5,449 bases of DNA from Oscillospiraceae bacterium (GTDB taxonomy: Bacteria > Bacillota > Clostridia > Oscillospirales > Oscillospiraceae), in assembly GCA_031264545.1 (NCBI GenBank), contig JAISDV010000132.1:1-5449 (forward strand), in the 5' to 3' direction. The translations under genes were made by a program, and so were the position numbers. The notes under the pieces are model-generated. The model ran no database searches. It had not been told where the DNA came from and was given only the letters and a program-made list of their open reading frames with translations. Positions within the stretch are counted from its first letter, which is position 1. The number at the start of each line of letters is the position of its first letter. Below are positions 1-5,067 of this stretch, piece after piece.

Positions 1-185
1 CCGTCGCCCCCGTTGTTGCCGCTGCCGCAGAAAATCACGGCGCGCCGGTTCTCTCCCATCAGCTCGAGGGCGGCGTCGGCCAGCTGTCTGGAGGCGTTTG
101 TCATCAGCAGGGTCGAGGGCACGCCGAGGACATGGATGGCGTAGCTGTCCGCATCCCGCATGGCTTTTGAGTCTGTTAACCGCAT
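1..185 (-). CDS. nnrE: NAD(P)H-hydrate epimerase (YjeF N-terminal domain), 5' part only
   Basis: This enzyme interconverts the R and S forms of hydrated NAD(P)H, so that a partner dehydratase can repair damaged cofactor in the cytoplasm. The first 61 codons are present and the rest lies beyond the left edge. Reading the minus strand from ATG at 185 gives MRLTDSKAMRDADSYAIHVL, then GVPSTLLMTNASRQLAD, ending in IFCGSGNNGGDG at residues 51-62. The GxGNNGGDG loop and the upstream 'S-x-x-LM-x-NA' segment are hallmarks of the YjeF N-terminal family. A ribosome binding site, GGGAGGAAG, lies just upstream of this ATG and supports the start. A second ATG at codon 9 has no such site. In many Firmicutes this domain is fused to the ADP/ATP-dependent dehydratase NnrD, and whether that holds here cannot be seen. 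The gene is transcribed divergently from pheST. Confidence 0.85.
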   Translation of the reverse strand, partial: MRLTDSKAMRDADSYAIHVLGVPSTLLMTNASRQLADAALELMGENRRAVIFCGSGNNGGD

Positions 186-235
186 CCGCTTCCTCCCGCC
201 GCTTTATTCCCGCCCGCTCCGTTATATAATATGGT

Positions 236-264
236 ATTATAGCTTTCCAAAAATAATTAGTCAA
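236..264 (-). promoter_or_regulatory. Sigma-A-type promoter for the minus-strand nnrE gene
   Basis: On the minus strand the -35 box TTGACT (264-259) and a perfect -10 box TATAAT (241-236) are separated by exactly 17 bases. Transcription should start near 229, giving a leader of about 45 bases before the ATG at 185. The surrounding DNA is AT-rich, unlike the genes. The -35 box lies only 9 bases from the -35 box of the opposite promoter, so the two polymerase sites are back to back. Confidence 0.75.
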
Positions 265-273
265 ATTTTATTC

Positions 274-302
274 TTGCCTAAACGCCCCGCCTGTGGTATA
301 AA
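274..302 (+). promoter_or_regulatory. Sigma-A-type promoter for the pheST T-box leader
   Basis: The -35 box TTGCCT (274-279, 4 of 6 consensus bases) and the -10 box TATAAA (297-302, 5 of 6) are 17 bases apart. The expected start near 309 comes just before the first paired strand of the T-box leader. It is the only good promoter between the nnrE start and the T-box. Confidence 0.65.
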
Positions 303-308
303 TATTCT

Positions 309-545
309 GTTATATGTGTGCAGTGAAAGGGAAAATAACGCTGCTGTTCCGCCAAAGAGAAGGGCTGCCGCCGGCTGAAAGCGCCCCGCGGAAAAAGCGT
401 TTGGTTCGCCCCGGAGCCTCCGGCCAATCCCCGGCGGAGCCGCCACGTTAAAGGCGGGTTAAGCGCGGCGCTCTGCGCCGAATTTGGGTGGTACCGCGGA
501 AGCTCGCCTTTCGTCCCGGTTTTGGGGCGGAGGGCTTTTATTTTC
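309..545 (+). promoter_or_regulatory. T-box riboswitch, tRNA-Phe specific (UUC specifier)
   Basis: This transcribed leader senses the charging of tRNA-Phe and sets read-through into pheST. The T-box core TGGGTGGTACCGCG is at 485-498. Its UGGU bulge (489-492) can pair with the ACCA end of uncharged tRNA, and position four fits the A73 discriminator of tRNA-Phe. Stem I can be built by hand. AACGC (337-341) pairs with GCGTT (397-401), TTCCGC (347-352) with GCGGAA (388-393), and GGGC (362-365) with GCCC (383-386), next to an AGAGA bulge (356-360). Below the AACGC/GCGTT helix, TTC (405-407) sits in an internal loop followed by a purine and closed by GGG (329-331) with CCC (409-411), as a Phe specifier should. 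A further hairpin, CGGCGC-TCT-GCGCCG (466-480), is probably stem III. GGG (486-488) can pair with CCC (515-517) to start the antiterminator, which competes with the terminator. The 5' end is inferred from the promoter. Confidence 0.9.
506..544 (+). terminator. Regulated intrinsic terminator of the pheST T-box
   Basis: A 12-bp stem (506-517 with 524-535, including three G-U pairs) closes a six-base loop, GGTTTT, and is followed by TTTTATTTT (536-544). The 5' arm contains the TCCC that is also needed for the antiterminator, so the two folds exclude each other. It ends 36 bases before the pheS start, as expected for leader attenuation by a T-box. Confidence 0.88.
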
Positions 546-580
546 GCAGAAAAATTATCTGATATAAGGAGCCTTCGTCA

Positions 581-1606
581 ATGAAAAAGCTGCTGCTGGA
601 ACTGAAGGACGCCTCCCTGGCCGCTATCGCTCAGGCGGACAGCGTCGACGCTCTTGAAAACCTGAGAGTCCGGTACCTCGGGAAAAAGGGCGAGCTTACG
701 GCGATCCTGAAGCAAATGGGCGCTCTCTCGGAGCGGGAGCGTCCGGTGATCGGCCAGCTGGCCAACGAGCTGCGAGAGCGCCTGACCGGCGCGATCGAGG
801 CCCGCCGCGCGGCGCTTTCCGTCAAATTGCTCGAAGCGCGTCTGCGCGCCGAGAAAATCGACGTGACCATACCCGGCAAGCCCGTGGACATCGGCAAAAA
901 GCACCCGCTCAGCACAGTGTTGGACGAGGTCGAGGAAATCTTTGCCGATATGGGCTTTACCATCGCCGAGGGTCCGGAGATCGAATACGCCGACTATAAC
1001 TTTACAAAGCTCAATCACGGCGAGGGCCACCCCGCCCGCGACAGGCAGGACACCTTTTATTTCACCGACGACGACAAGATCCTCCTGCGCACGCAGACCT
1101 CGCCAGTACAGGTGCGCGTGATGGAAACCCAAGCGCCGCCCATACGCGTCATCTCCCCGGGCAGGGTCTACCGCAAGGACGAGGTCGATGCGACGCACAG
1201 CCCCATGTTCCACCAGATCGAGGGGCTTGTCATCGACAAGGGCATCACCATGGGCGACCTGAAGGGCACGCTCAACACACTTCTCCGCAAGCTCTACGGT
1301 GAGCGTGCCGTGACACGCTTCCGCCCCCACCATTTTCCCTTCACGGAGCCGTCCTGCGAGGTCGATGTCCAGTGCTTCGAGTGCGGCGGCCGGGGCTGCC
1401 GCGTCTGCAAAGGAGAGGGCTGGATCGAAATTCTCGGCGCGGGCATGGTGCATCCCCGCGTGCTTGAGGGCTGCGGGATCGACAGCACGGCCTATTCCGG
1501 CTTTGCGTTCGGAGTCGGCCTTGAACGCCTCACCATGCGCCGCTTCGATATCAGCGATCTGCGCCTGATCTTTGAAAACGACGTCCGGTTCCTGAACCAG
1601 TTCTGA
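581..1606 (+). CDS. pheS: Phenylalanyl-tRNA synthetase, alpha subunit
   Basis: This is the catalytic subunit of the cytoplasmic alpha2-beta2 enzyme that joins phenylalanine to tRNA-Phe. The protein is 341 residues, the normal bacterial size. Residues 1-90 form the charged helical arm, probably a coiled coil, that contacts tRNA. The class II core follows. Motif 1 starts at HPLSTVLDEVEE (108-119). TQTS (171-174) lines the active site. Motif 2 is RVYRKDEVDATHSPMFHQIEG (195-215). FRPHHFPFTEPS (247-258) carries the family's metal-binding Glu (E256), and motif 3 is GFAFGVGLERLTM (307-319). Four cysteines (C265, C268, C273, C276) form a CxxC-x4-CxxC cluster that could bind zinc, as in many clostridial PheS proteins. 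The ATG at 581 is preceded by AAGGAG (566-571) with 9 bases between. Expression should be governed by the T-box leader upstream. The gap to pheT is unusually long. Confidence 0.98.
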   Translation: MKKLLLELKDASLAAIAQADSVDALENLRVRYLGKKGELTAILKQMGALSERERPVIGQLANELRERLTGAIEARRAALSVKLLEARLRAEKIDVTIPGKPVDIGKKHPLSTVLDEVEEIFADMGFTIAEGPEIEYADYNFTKLNHGEGHPARDRQDTFYFTDDDKILLRTQTSPVQVRVMETQAPPIRVISPGRVYRKDEVDATHSPMFHQIEGLVIDKGITMGDLKGTLNTLLRKLYGERAVTRFRPHHFPFTEPSCEVDVQCFECGGRGCRVCKGEGWIEILGAGMVHPRVLEGCGIDSTAYSGFAFGVGLERLTMRRFDISDLRLIFENDVRFLNQF

Positions 1607-1608
1607 GT

Positions 1609-1758
1609 AAGGAGAAAAGTTTGAAATGCGTTCAAACTTTATATTAATTTCAGTGCGTTTTGCTCGCCCTGCGGGCAACCGCAAAACACGCACATGATGA
1701 CAATTCCTTTTCATAGTCATTTTGTGCCTGAGGTGCAGCGAAAGGAATGGTCATAACA
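1609..1758. repeat. Compound palindromic element between pheS and pheT
   Basis: pheS and pheT usually abut, but here about 150 bases separate them and are filled with three inverted repeats. Hairpin A is a perfect 10-bp repeat, AAAGTTTGAA (1616-1625) with TTCAAACTTT (1631-1640), around a 5-base loop. Hairpin B pairs GTGCGTTTTGC (1653-1663) with 1681-1693, apart from a two-base bulge (CA, 1687-1688), and nests a small GCCC-TGC-GGGC hairpin. Hairpin C pairs 1697-1712 with 1740-1754, with one A-G mismatch and one bulge. No U-tract follows A or B, so they do not look like standard terminators. AAGGAG at 1609-1614, just after the pheS stop, looks like a stranded ribosome binding site. I infer an inserted dispersed element of REP or MITE type. 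The hairpins are directly visible; the mobile origin is not proven. Confidence 0.6.
1741..1746 (+). promoter_or_regulatory. pheT ribosome binding site, paired within hairpin C
   Basis: AAAGGA is the only purine-rich site near the pheT start. It lies 12 bases before the ATG at 1759, a long spacing. It directly abuts the ATG at 1747, far too close for that codon to be used. In the fold of hairpin C it pairs with TCCTTT (1705-1710), so it may be partly hidden in the mRNA. Confidence 0.5.
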
Positions 1759-4137
1759 ATGAAGCTTTCACGCGAATGGCTGAATGAATTCACAGATATA
1801 AAGGCGGACACAAAAGACTACTGCGACGCGATGACGCTTGCCGGCTCCAAAGCCGAGGGCTGGGAAAACGTCGGCGCGGGCATTTCCGGCGTGGTCGTCG
1901 GGAGGATCCTGGAGATTGTCCGCCACGAAAACTCCGACCATATGTGGATCTGCACGGTCGACGTGGGACAAAAGGCAGCCCTGACCGTCGTCACCGGCGC
2001 GCAGAACGTCCGGAAGGGCGACCTCGTCCCCACGGCGGCGGACAGAGCGACCCTGCCCGGCGGGGCGGCGGTCCATGCCGGGAAGCTCCGCGGCGTCGAG
2101 TCGCAGGGCCTGCTCTGCTCGCTGAAGGAGCTCGGGCTGGACACGCACGATTATCCCTACGCCATCGAGGACGGCGTCTTCGTTCTTCAGGAGCCGTGCA
2201 AGCCGGGGGACGACATTAAGGAGGTCCTCGCGCTCAACGATACCGTGGTCGAATTCGAGATCACGAACAACCGGGCGGACTGCCTTTCCGTCATCGGCCT
2301 CGCGCGCGAGAGCGCGGCTGTCTTCGACACGGCGCTCAGACTGCATAAGCCCGTGGTCAGGGGCGGCGCGGGCAGTCTGTCCGACCGGCTCGAGATCGCG
2401 ATCGCCGAGCCTTCGCTTTGCGCGCGGTACACAGCCAAGATGGTCAGAAACATCCGGGTCGCGCCCTCACCCGCCTGGCTGCGCCGCCGGCTCCGCGCCT
2501 CCGGTGTGCGCCCGATCAACAACATCGTCGATATCACAAACTATGTTATGCTGGAATACGGCCAGCCTATGCACGCTTTCGACTACGCCTGTGTCAAGGG
2601 CGGAAAAATCATCGTCCGCCGCGCCAGGTCCGGCGAGGCGCTGAAGACGCTTGACGATAAGGCGCGCGTCCTCACGCCCGACATGCTCGTGATCGCCGAC
2701 ACGCGCGATCCCATCGGCCTTGCCGGCGTCATGGGCGGCGGCAACAGCGAAATCACCGGCCGGACCGAGATGATCGTCTTTGAGTCGGCGAACTTCAACG
2801 GTACCTCTATCCGCAGGACCGCGATCGCCCTCGGTATGCGTACGGACGCCTCCGGCCGTTTTGAAAAGGGACTCGACCCGATGAATACCGTGCCCGCCGT
2901 CGAACGCGCCTGCGAGCTTGTGGAGCTTCTTGGCGCGGGCGAGGTTCTGGACGGCACCATCGATGCCGTGGCCGCCGAGCCGAAGGAAGTCACGCTCAGC
3001 CTGGATCCGGAGCGTATCAACGCTCTGCTCGGAACGGACCTGACGCGCGATTTCATGGCCGGGGTACTCGGCAAGCTCGGTTTCCGGCTCGAGGGCGATA
3101 CGATACACGTACCGGCCTTCCGCTCAGATATCGCCCATTGCGCGGACATTGCCGAGGAGATCGCCCGCTTCTACGGTTATGACAGGATAGCGCCGACGGT
3201 GTTCAGGGGCGCGGCCACGCCCGGCGGCTATTCGCCCGGGCAGAAATTCATGCGCGGGATCAGCGCGGCCTGCCGCGGCATGGGTTTTTTCGAGGTCATG
3301 ACCTATTCCTTCGGCAGCCCGAACGCCTGGGACATGATACGCCTTCCCGCGGACAGCCCCCTGCGCCGGGCATTCGTCATCCAGAACCCGCTCGGCGAGG
3401 ACACAAGTGTCATGCGCACGACTGCCCTGCCCGCCATGCTCGGCGTGCTCGGCACGAACCTTGCCAAACGCAATATGAACGTCAAGCTCTTCGAGCCCGC
3501 GACGGTCTATCTGCCCGCGGAGGGTCAGGCGCTGGCCGACGAGCAGCGCGTCCTTGTGCTCGGAGAATACGGGAAGGATGCGGATTTCTTCGCGCTCAAG
3601 GGCTGTATCGAGGCGCTCCTTACCGGGCTGCGTATCAAAAACGTCCGCTTTGAAGCGGTTTCGGATAACCCGTCCTACCATCCCGGCCGCTGCGCAAGGA
3701 TCAGCTGCGGTGAGCGCCCGCTGGGTGTGATGGGTCAGGCGCACCCCTCCGCGGCCGCGGAATTCGGACTGAATATCCCGGTCTTTACAGCCGAGCTGAG
3801 CGTCTCTGCCCTGATGGCCGGCGTTTCCGGCGAGCCTTCCTATGTGCCCCTGCCGCGCTTCCCGGCCATCACGCGCGATATCGCGGTCGTCTGCGATTCT
3901 GCGGTCACGGTTGCTGCCCTCACGGAAAGCCTGCACGAGGCGGGCGGGGACTGCCTTGAAAGCTGCCGCCTGTTCGACGTTTATACGGGCGCGGGCATCC
4001 CTGAGGGCAAGCGCAGCGTCGCTTTCTCGCTTTCCATGCGTGCCAGGGATCAGACGCTTACGGACGAGCACGCCGACGAAATCGTCCGATTGATTCTTGC
4101 GAAGCTTGAAAAGCGCCACGGCGCTGTAATAAGGTAA
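1759..4137 (+). CDS. pheT: Phenylalanyl-tRNA synthetase, beta subunit
   Basis: This structural and proofreading subunit of PheRS binds tRNA-Phe and hydrolyses mischarged Tyr-tRNA-Phe. I start it at ATG 1759 (MKLSREWLNEF), which is how family members begin, giving 792 residues, the usual bacterial length. An in-frame ATG at 1747 would add MVIT but sits directly on the ribosome binding site. Domains in order are as follows. An OB-fold tRNA-binding domain spans about 38-150, with HENSDHMWICTVDVG and KLRGVESQGLLCS. The B3/B4 editing domain spans about 205-380, with RPINNIVDITNYVM, GQPMHAFD and VMGGGNSEI. The B5 domain spans about 410-478, where D457, D463, E466 and E467 match the spacing of the magnesium ligands known in the family. 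A catalytic-like core that has lost its active site follows. The C-terminal FDX-ACB anticodon-binding domain runs from about 697, with PRFPAITRDIAVV. The gene is co-transcribed with pheS under the T-box. No strong terminator follows it. Confidence 0.97.
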   Translation: MKLSREWLNEFTDIKADTKDYCDAMTLAGSKAEGWENVGAGISGVVVGRILEIVRHENSDHMWICTVDVGQKAALTVVTGAQNVRKGDLVPTAADRATLPGGAAVHAGKLRGVESQGLLCSLKELGLDTHDYPYAIEDGVFVLQEPCKPGDDIKEVLALNDTVVEFEITNNRADCLSVIGLARESAAVFDTALRLHKPVVRGGAGSLSDRLEIAIAEPSLCARYTAKMVRNIRVAPSPAWLRRRLRASGVRPINNIVDITNYVMLEYGQPMHAFDYACVKGGKIIVRRARSGEALKTLDDKARVLTPDMLVIADTRDPIGLAGVMGGGNSEITGRTEMIVFESANFNGTSIRRTAIALGMRTDASGRFEKGLDPMNTVPAVERACELVELLGAGEVLDGTIDAVAAEPKEVTLSLDPERINALLGTDLTRDFMAGVLGKLGFRLEGDTIHVPAFRSDIAHCADIAEEIARFYGYDRIAPTVFRGAATPGGYSPGQKFMRGISAACRGMGFFEVMTYSFGSPNAWDMIRLPADSPLRRAFVIQNPLGEDTSVMRTTALPAMLGVLGTNLAKRNMNVKLFEPATVYLPAEGQALADEQRVLVLGEYGKDADFFALKGCIEALLTGLRIKNVRFEAVSDNPSYHPGRCARISCGERPLGVMGQAHPSAAAEFGLNIPVFTAELSVSALMAGVSGEPSYVPLPRFPAITRDIAVVCDSAVTVAALTESLHEAGGDCLESCRLFDVYTGAGIPEGKRSVAFSLSMRARDQTLTDEHADEIVRLILAKLEKRHGAVIR

Positions 4138-4181
4138 GGCCTTTTGTGTCAAAATGTAACTGAATAGTAATATTATACCGC

Positions 4182-4209
4182 TTTACTCCTGCCATAATTT
4201 TGCTATAAT
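4182..4209 (+). promoter_or_regulatory. Extended -10 promoter upstream of ireB
   Basis: TGCTATAAT (4201-4209) is a perfect extended -10 element. A weaker -35 box, TTTACT (4182-4187, 4 of 6), lies 16 bases upstream of the -10 box. Transcription should start near 4216, about 24 bases before the ireB ATG. The AT-rich gap after pheT contrasts with the GC-rich genes, and it suggests that ireB is transcribed at least partly independently of pheST. Confidence 0.7.
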
Positions 4210-4239
4210 GAGTTTGCGGGATTGAAGGGGGCTGTAAGC

Positions 4240-4482
4240 ATGGAGGACGCGACGCGCAAGTTCAATGTCATTGATAACAGGGCGGAAATGAAGGAGATAT
4301 TGTCCTCCGTCTATAACGCTCTCGTCGTGAAGGGCTATAATCCGATCAACCAGATCGTGGGGTACATCCTCTCGGAGGATCCCACCTATATAACCAATTA
4401 TAATAACGCGCGCAGCCTGATCTGCCGCATAGACCGTGATGAGCTGCTGTATGAGCTGGTCGTCAGCTACCTCGAGAAGTAA
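4240..4482 (+). CDS. ireB: IreB/ReoM family regulatory phosphoprotein (UPF0297)
   Basis: This 80-residue protein belongs to the IreB (Enterococcus) / ReoM (Listeria) family. The family consists of small cytoplasmic proteins phosphorylated by a PASTA-domain Ser/Thr kinase; they tune cell-wall synthesis and beta-lactam tolerance, in Listeria through ClpCP-dependent turnover of MurA. The signature KGYNPINQIVGYILSEDP (31-48) is almost exactly the family consensus, followed by YIT, NARSLI and RDELLYELVVSYL. The family is phosphorylated on N-terminal threonines, and here the only N-terminal candidate is T5 in MEDATRKF. I chose ATG 4240 because GAAGGGGG (4224-4231) lies 8 bases upstream. An in-frame TTG at 4222 would precede that site. 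In many Firmicutes ireB is followed by ruvX and a DUF1292 gene. Here it stands alone, closed by a strong terminator. The family is clear; the role in this organism is inferred. Confidence 0.93.
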   Translation: MEDATRKFNVIDNRAEMKEILSSVYNALVVKGYNPINQIVGYILSEDPTYITNYNNARSLICRIDRDELLYELVVSYLEK

Positions 4483-4502
4483 GGCAGCCCGGTTTGGATT
4501 GA

Positions 4503-4545
4503 AAATCTGCGCCCTTTACAGCGGGCGCAGATTTGTGTTTTTCTT
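4503..4545 (+). terminator. Intrinsic terminator after ireB
   Basis: A perfect 12-bp stem, AAATCTGCGCCC (4503-4514) with GGGCGCAGATTT (4523-4534), encloses an 8-base loop and is followed by GTGTTTTTCTT. It begins 20 bases after the ireB stop codon and separates ireB from the tRNA gene. Confidence 0.9.
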
Positions 4546-4556
4546 CCCGAATTGGC

Positions 4557-4584
4557 TTGACAAGTCCGGGTAATATAGTATAAT
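4557..4584 (+). promoter_or_regulatory. Consensus promoter for the tRNA-Gln gene
   Basis: A perfect -35 box TTGACA (4557-4562) and a perfect -10 box TATAAT (4579-4584) are 16 bases apart. The predicted start near 4591 leaves a 5' leader of about 25 bases to be trimmed from the tRNA. Such a strong promoter fits a stable-RNA gene. Confidence 0.85.
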
Positions 4585-4615
4585 GACTCTTGCGTCTGCC
4601 AGACATTCAAAATAC

Positions 4616-4689
4616 AGCGGGATTGTGTAAAGGTAGCACAGCAGACTCTGACTCTGTTTGTGAGGGTTCGAATCCTTCTCCCGCTGCCA
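4616..4689 (+). tRNA. tRNA-Gln (anticodon CUG), CCA encoded
   Basis: The full cloverleaf folds by hand. The acceptor is AGCGGGA (4616-4622) with TCCCGCT (4679-4685). The D stem is GTGT with GCAC around AAAGGTA. The anticodon stem is GCAGA with TCTGT around CTCTGAC, with anticodon CTG at 4648-4650 and U33 before it. The T stem is GAGGG with CCTTC around TTCGAAT. The unpaired G at 4686 is the discriminator, and CCA (4687-4689) is encoded. Anticodon CUG reads the CAG glutamine codon, and G73 is the usual discriminator for bacterial tRNA-Gln. It has its own promoter and terminator. The phage-like DNA starts a few hundred bases downstream. Confidence 0.95.
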
Positions 4690-4716
4690 GCAGGGTGCTG
4701 TGATTTAGATGCACCC

Positions 4717-4749
4717 CCGAAAAACCCGCTATTTTAGCGGGTTTTTCGG
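4717..4749. terminator. Palindromic terminator after tRNA-Gln, likely bidirectional
   Basis: A perfect 15-bp inverted repeat (4717-4731 with 4735-4749) has a TTT loop. The stem contains an A-run on the left arm and a T-run on the right, typical of terminators that work in both directions. A weaker hairpin, GGGTGC (4693-4698) with GCACCC (4711-4716), lies between the tRNA 3' end and this terminator and may help 3'-end processing. Confidence 0.8.
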
Positions 4750-4925
4750 CGTTCTAAGGGCAAAAATCTGATCTCCCGTTTTAAGGATGACAAAAGCCCG
4801 ATTTTGGCTTGCGAGAGATTGAACCACGCGTGATCGCGGAAATCCCAAAATCGAATACAACCTGCTGAAAGCCTATTGGAATCAAAAAGCCGGTGGGCTT
4901 TTTGCATAGGAGGGAGAAAAACACG
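4750..4925. other. Non-coding spacer with two inverted repeats, start of the accessory segment
   Basis: I see no convincing gene here. CGATTTTGG (4799-4807) is repeated inverted as CCAAAATCG (4845-4853), a 9-bp arm with a 37-base interior. A second hairpin, CAAAAAGCC-GGTG-GGCTTTTTG (4883-4904), sits directly before the ribosome binding site of the next gene. Its T-run is inside the stem, so it may act as a weak terminator or shield the downstream gene from incoming transcripts. A short open stretch from 4791 to the TGA at 4863-4865 has no start codon and could be the tail of a decayed gene. No clear promoter for the next gene is visible. Confidence 0.45.
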
Positions 4926-5067
4926 ATGCCAAATTTCAGAATGAGCGGACGGGAAGCCCACGAACGCCTCGCCAAACGATACCCCATAGGAACGCGGATC
5001 GAACTGCAAAGCCTATGCAACGACGAGCCGGGGATGCCGAGAGGCTTGCGTGGAACCGTGACCGGAC
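4926..5067 (+). pseudogene. DUF4314-like protein, truncated by a junction near 5065
   Basis: The ATG at 4926 follows a strong ribosome binding site, AGGAGGGAG, within 4908-4916. The first 47 residues include MSGREAHERLAKRYPIGT (6-23), RIELQSLCNDEPG, and MPRGLRGTVTG. This 'R-I-E-L ... P-x-G-x-x-GTV' pattern resembles the start of DUF4314, a small SH3-like domain of unknown function that I recall from Firmicute phages and conjugative elements. The family normally continues with a D-rich turn and a WDNG-type strand, and neither is present. After about 5065 the frame stays open to TGA at 5439-5441, but that stretch is an out-of-frame reading of a different protein and has no family likeness. I therefore treat the gene as 3'-truncated. 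An unknown gene with a replaced C-terminus is the alternative. The family assignment is from memory of the pattern. Confidence 0.55.

Noticed and set aside
160..378. 72-codon plus-strand frame over the nnrE start and T-box leader
   Set aside because: It overlaps the nnrE start, two promoters and the T-box, has no ribosome binding site, and resembles no known protein.
1616..1640. Hairpin A as an intrinsic terminator after pheS
   Set aside because: The stem is mostly A-U and no U-tract follows, and termination here would cut off the essential pheT.
578..1720. 380-codon open frame on the minus strand opposite pheS
   Set aside because: It is the antisense shadow of pheS. High GC removes stop codons, and the protein is low-complexity, without recognisable motifs or a ribosome binding site.
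1747..1758. Upstream ATG as the start of pheT (adding MVIT)
   Set aside because: The AAAGGA site directly touches this ATG, leaving no spacing, and the family begins at MKLSREWL.
4138..4180. Possible terminator after pheT (TTTTG/CAAAA, 4142-4154)
   Set aside because: Only a five-base stem around a short loop with no GC core or U-tract, too weak to call.
4222..4239. TTG start for ireB
   Set aside because: It lies before the GGGGG ribosome binding site, and the ATG at 4240 is correctly spaced and gives the normal family length.
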